The notes beneath the pieces were generated by a model. The model made no database searches, was not told the DNA's origin, and saw only the letters and a list, made by a program, of their open reading frames with translations. This document shows positions 7,196 through 8,501 of a stretch of 8,501 nt of DNA, piece by piece. Origin of the DNA: UBA6263 sp049305865. Lineage in GTDB: Bacteria; Patescibacteriota; Gracilibacteria; Absconditabacterales; Absconditicoccaceae. The stretch covers positions 1 to 8,501 of the forward strand of contig JBAQPP010000055.1 in NCBI GenBank assembly GCA_049305865.1. Reading direction: 5' to 3'. Made by a program: the position numbers and the translations under genes. Position 1 is the first letter of the stretch. Each line of letters opens with the position of its first letter.

Positions 7196-7624
7196 ATGTG
7201 AGATAAACAGGCTACGGTAGAAAATATTATACTTACCGTTCTTGCGCTCGTAATCATAGCGATTTGTATATGATGTGTGTATGCATTTATTCGTGCAATA
7301 TTTTTGTTTATATTTTCACAATGAAAGGAAGACAAAATCAAAGCAGCGTGGAATAGTATAAGATATATGATTATCGGTATTATATTTACCATAGTTTTGA
7401 TGTTTCTTTTTCCTATGATATTCAAATGGATGAATGTAAAATGATATGAAAATTATAGTGCTAAAAATATTTTTAATAGATCATGAGAATTGATTAAATA
7501 TGTTTTCCAACTTTGAGATGTAATCAAAGAAAGTCAGAAAGATATGCAATATCGTGGACAATTATATTATGATACTACACCAGACGCTACGACATCGTCA
7601 AATAATACTGATTATAATTTATAA
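7196..7624 (+). CDS. two-helix membrane protein, type IV secretion pilin-like
   Basis: This is a 142-residue protein with TGA as Gly from its second codon. There are two hydrophobic segments, about residues 10-40 and 56-78. Between them is Ser-Gln-Gly-Lys-Glu-Asp-Lys-Ile-Lys-Ala-Ala-Trp-Asn, running into Ile-Arg-Tyr-Met-Ile-Ile-Gly-Ile. This layout and linker, 'sqG..ekik.aw..i.yaiiG', resemble the VirB2/TrbC-like pilins and the related 'T4SS pilin' proteins frequent in candidate-phyla genomes. In those, two helices flank a short polar turn and the protein packs into pili or membrane pores. The polar C-terminal 60 residues, ending in a Thr/Ser/Asn-rich tail, are longer than usual for a pilin. 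There is no clear cleavable signal peptide. No VirB4, VirB6 or VirD4 homologue lies in the window, so the role is a family-level guess. It follows rpsP by 52 bp. Confidence 0.8.
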
Positions 7625-7690
7625 AATTACTTGATAAGTACTATAAAATCATTAAAGAAAAAATAATTTATCCACCTTAAACCTTAACAC

Positions 7691-8290
7691 ATGAATAAAG
7701 GAAGCCACAAAATTCAAAGATTTTTATCAAAATTAGTTCATAAATTTGATAGATATGGTAAAAATCAGAGACTTTTTATAATATATCTTATAATACTTAT
7801 ATTTTTCCTTATATTCTTCCCTATAGTTAAGATAGCATCTTTATGATGATTGGAATGATACTCAGTACGATTAATATCTTGAGCTTATTTTAAAACAATG
7901 CTTATTATAATTATATCTTTGGGAGCATTGGTTTGATGGAATAGTAGTTTTAGATTTAAAAATTTTGTCATCACATATTTATGATTCAAAGAAAATAATT
8001 CACTGGTAAATTTTTGATTATTATGGGTCATTACTACTGCATTCTTTGGTATAACAGATACAATAAATGTAATAAGCAATGCGACATCTAGAATTAACGT
8101 AACATGAAGTGCGAAATTTGTCCAGATATTACTTCTAGTAGGTCTTATATTTACACTAGTATCAGTAGTAAAATCAGCAAAACAAAATTCTGGCAAAGCA
8201 AAAATAGTAAATATAGTAGACGAAAATTTAATTAAAGAAAATCAGAATAGAAGGATGTTTAAGTGATTATTTGAAGAAGAAAGTGAATAA
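7691..8290 (+). CDS. four-helix membrane protein of unknown function
   Basis: This 199-residue protein uses TGA as Gly, for example Ser-Leu-Gly-Gly at residues 50-53. A basic N-terminal region (1-27) precedes hydrophobic segments near 28-49, 67-84, 106-126 and 142-161. A charged C-terminal tail ends in Phe-Glu-Glu-Glu-Ser-Glu. The basic ends of the first and last helices suggest both termini are cytoplasmic by the positive-inside rule. I recognise no family. It lies 66 bp after the pilin-like gene on the same strand and is probably co-transcribed with it, so the two may act together in the membrane. Transcription would end at the terminator 72 bp downstream, inside the convergent neighbour. 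The ATG at 7691 is chosen because it is the only one upstream of the first helix. Confidence 0.82.
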
Positions 8291-8291
8291 G

Positions 8292-8501
8292 TTAATCTGC
8301 ATTAATATCCAAAGATTTAGATTCAGATACTCTATATAATATATTTCATAATTTGTCCCATAAAGATGCTCTTACAGCATCTTTTTTTGATAAATCATTC
8401 ATTATATCAGAGAAATTACAAGGACATTGAAAACATTCAGATTGTATTATGGGTGGTATATTGGGTATATTGTTTCAACCTCACGGTAATCATCCTCATG
8501 G
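8292..8501 (-). CDS. C-terminal part of an unknown protein with Pro/Gly-rich segment (5' end outside window)
   Basis: The last 69 residues of a leftward gene end in TAA at 8294-8292, one base from the stop of the convergent gene. The visible part starts with Pro-Gly-Gly-Gly-Leu-Pro-Gly-Gly-Gly and goes on through Pro/Ile/Asn-rich sequence. Then comes a Cys-Phe-Gln-Cys-Pro-Cys cluster (CxxCxC) and a helical-looking charged end. Several glycines are TGA. I preferred this frame over an open plus-strand frame in the same DNA because it ends cleanly at the convergent boundary and shows the local TGA-Gly usage, whereas the plus frame has no start codon before 8449. The Cys cluster could bind metal or form disulfides. 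The Gly-rich style recalls the N-terminus of the 198-residue protein at 5564-6160. No family is recognised. Confidence 0.65.
8362..8388 (+). terminator. Rho-independent terminator of the rightward block, inside an antisense gene
   Basis: AAAGATGCT (8362-8370) and AGCATCTTT (8376-8384) form a perfect 9-bp stem with the 5-base loop CTTAC. A run of seven T (8382-8388) closes the plus-strand side. On the minus strand no comparable T-run follows the stem, so it acts rightward. It lies 72 bp after the stop of the four-helix gene. The same bases encode Asp-Ala-Val-Arg-Ala-Ser of the convergent gene. Confidence 0.75.

Noticed and set aside
7177..8196. Two minus-strand ORFs at 7177-7425 and 7885-8196
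   Set aside because: They are shadows of the pilin-like and four-helix genes on the plus strand, which have clear hydrophobic segments and TGA-Gly usage.
8296..8501. Open plus-strand frame at the right edge
   Set aside because: It has no start codon before 8449, and the plus-strand terminator at 8362-8388 would cut it. The minus frame ends cleanly at 8292.

Overview
The window comes from an AT-rich bacterial genome that reads UGA as glycine (genetic code 25), as known for the candidate phyla Absconditabacteria (SR1) and Gracilibacteria (BD1-5). The best evidence is the ribosomal proteins. Every glycine of bS16 and bL33 in this window is written TGA, including positions where the bS16 family has a conserved glycine. 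All genes end in TAA or TAG, and Trp is encoded by TGG. Read with the standard code, almost every gene breaks into fragments. I cannot choose between the two phyla from this sequence.

Left part (1-2761): three cell-surface polysaccharide genes. A membrane protein of the O-antigen ligase/polymerase family runs leftward off the edge. A divergent family 2 glycosyltransferase runs rightward. It meets a leftward polysaccharide pyruvyl transferase family gene tail to tail, with an 11-bp overlap. Together they suggest building, polymerising or ligating, and possibly pyruvylating, a surface glycan.

Middle (2762-6160): two leftward genes of unknown function. One encodes an 810-residue protein with a charged helical N-terminal half and two central membrane segments. 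The other encodes a 198-residue soluble-looking protein with a glycine-rich start. A clear terminator and a good promoter lie between them, so they are probably separate transcription units. Two strong hairpins follow the 810-residue gene. One is a terminator; the other is GC-rich with a UACG tetraloop and no U-tract.

Right part (6161-8501): a rightward block with tRNA-Ser(GCU), a CAU-anticodon tRNA (probably elongator Met), a possible 15-codon basic mini-ORF, rpmG (bL33), rpsP (bS16), a two-helix protein resembling type IV secretion pilins, and a four-helix membrane protein. A Rho-independent terminator for this block lies inside the antisense of a leftward gene whose stop codon is one base from the last rightward stop. 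That partial gene has a Pro/Gly-rich segment and a CxxCxC motif.

None of the protein starts has a recognisable Shine-Dalgarno sequence. No CRISPR array, insertion sequence, transposase or phage gene was seen.
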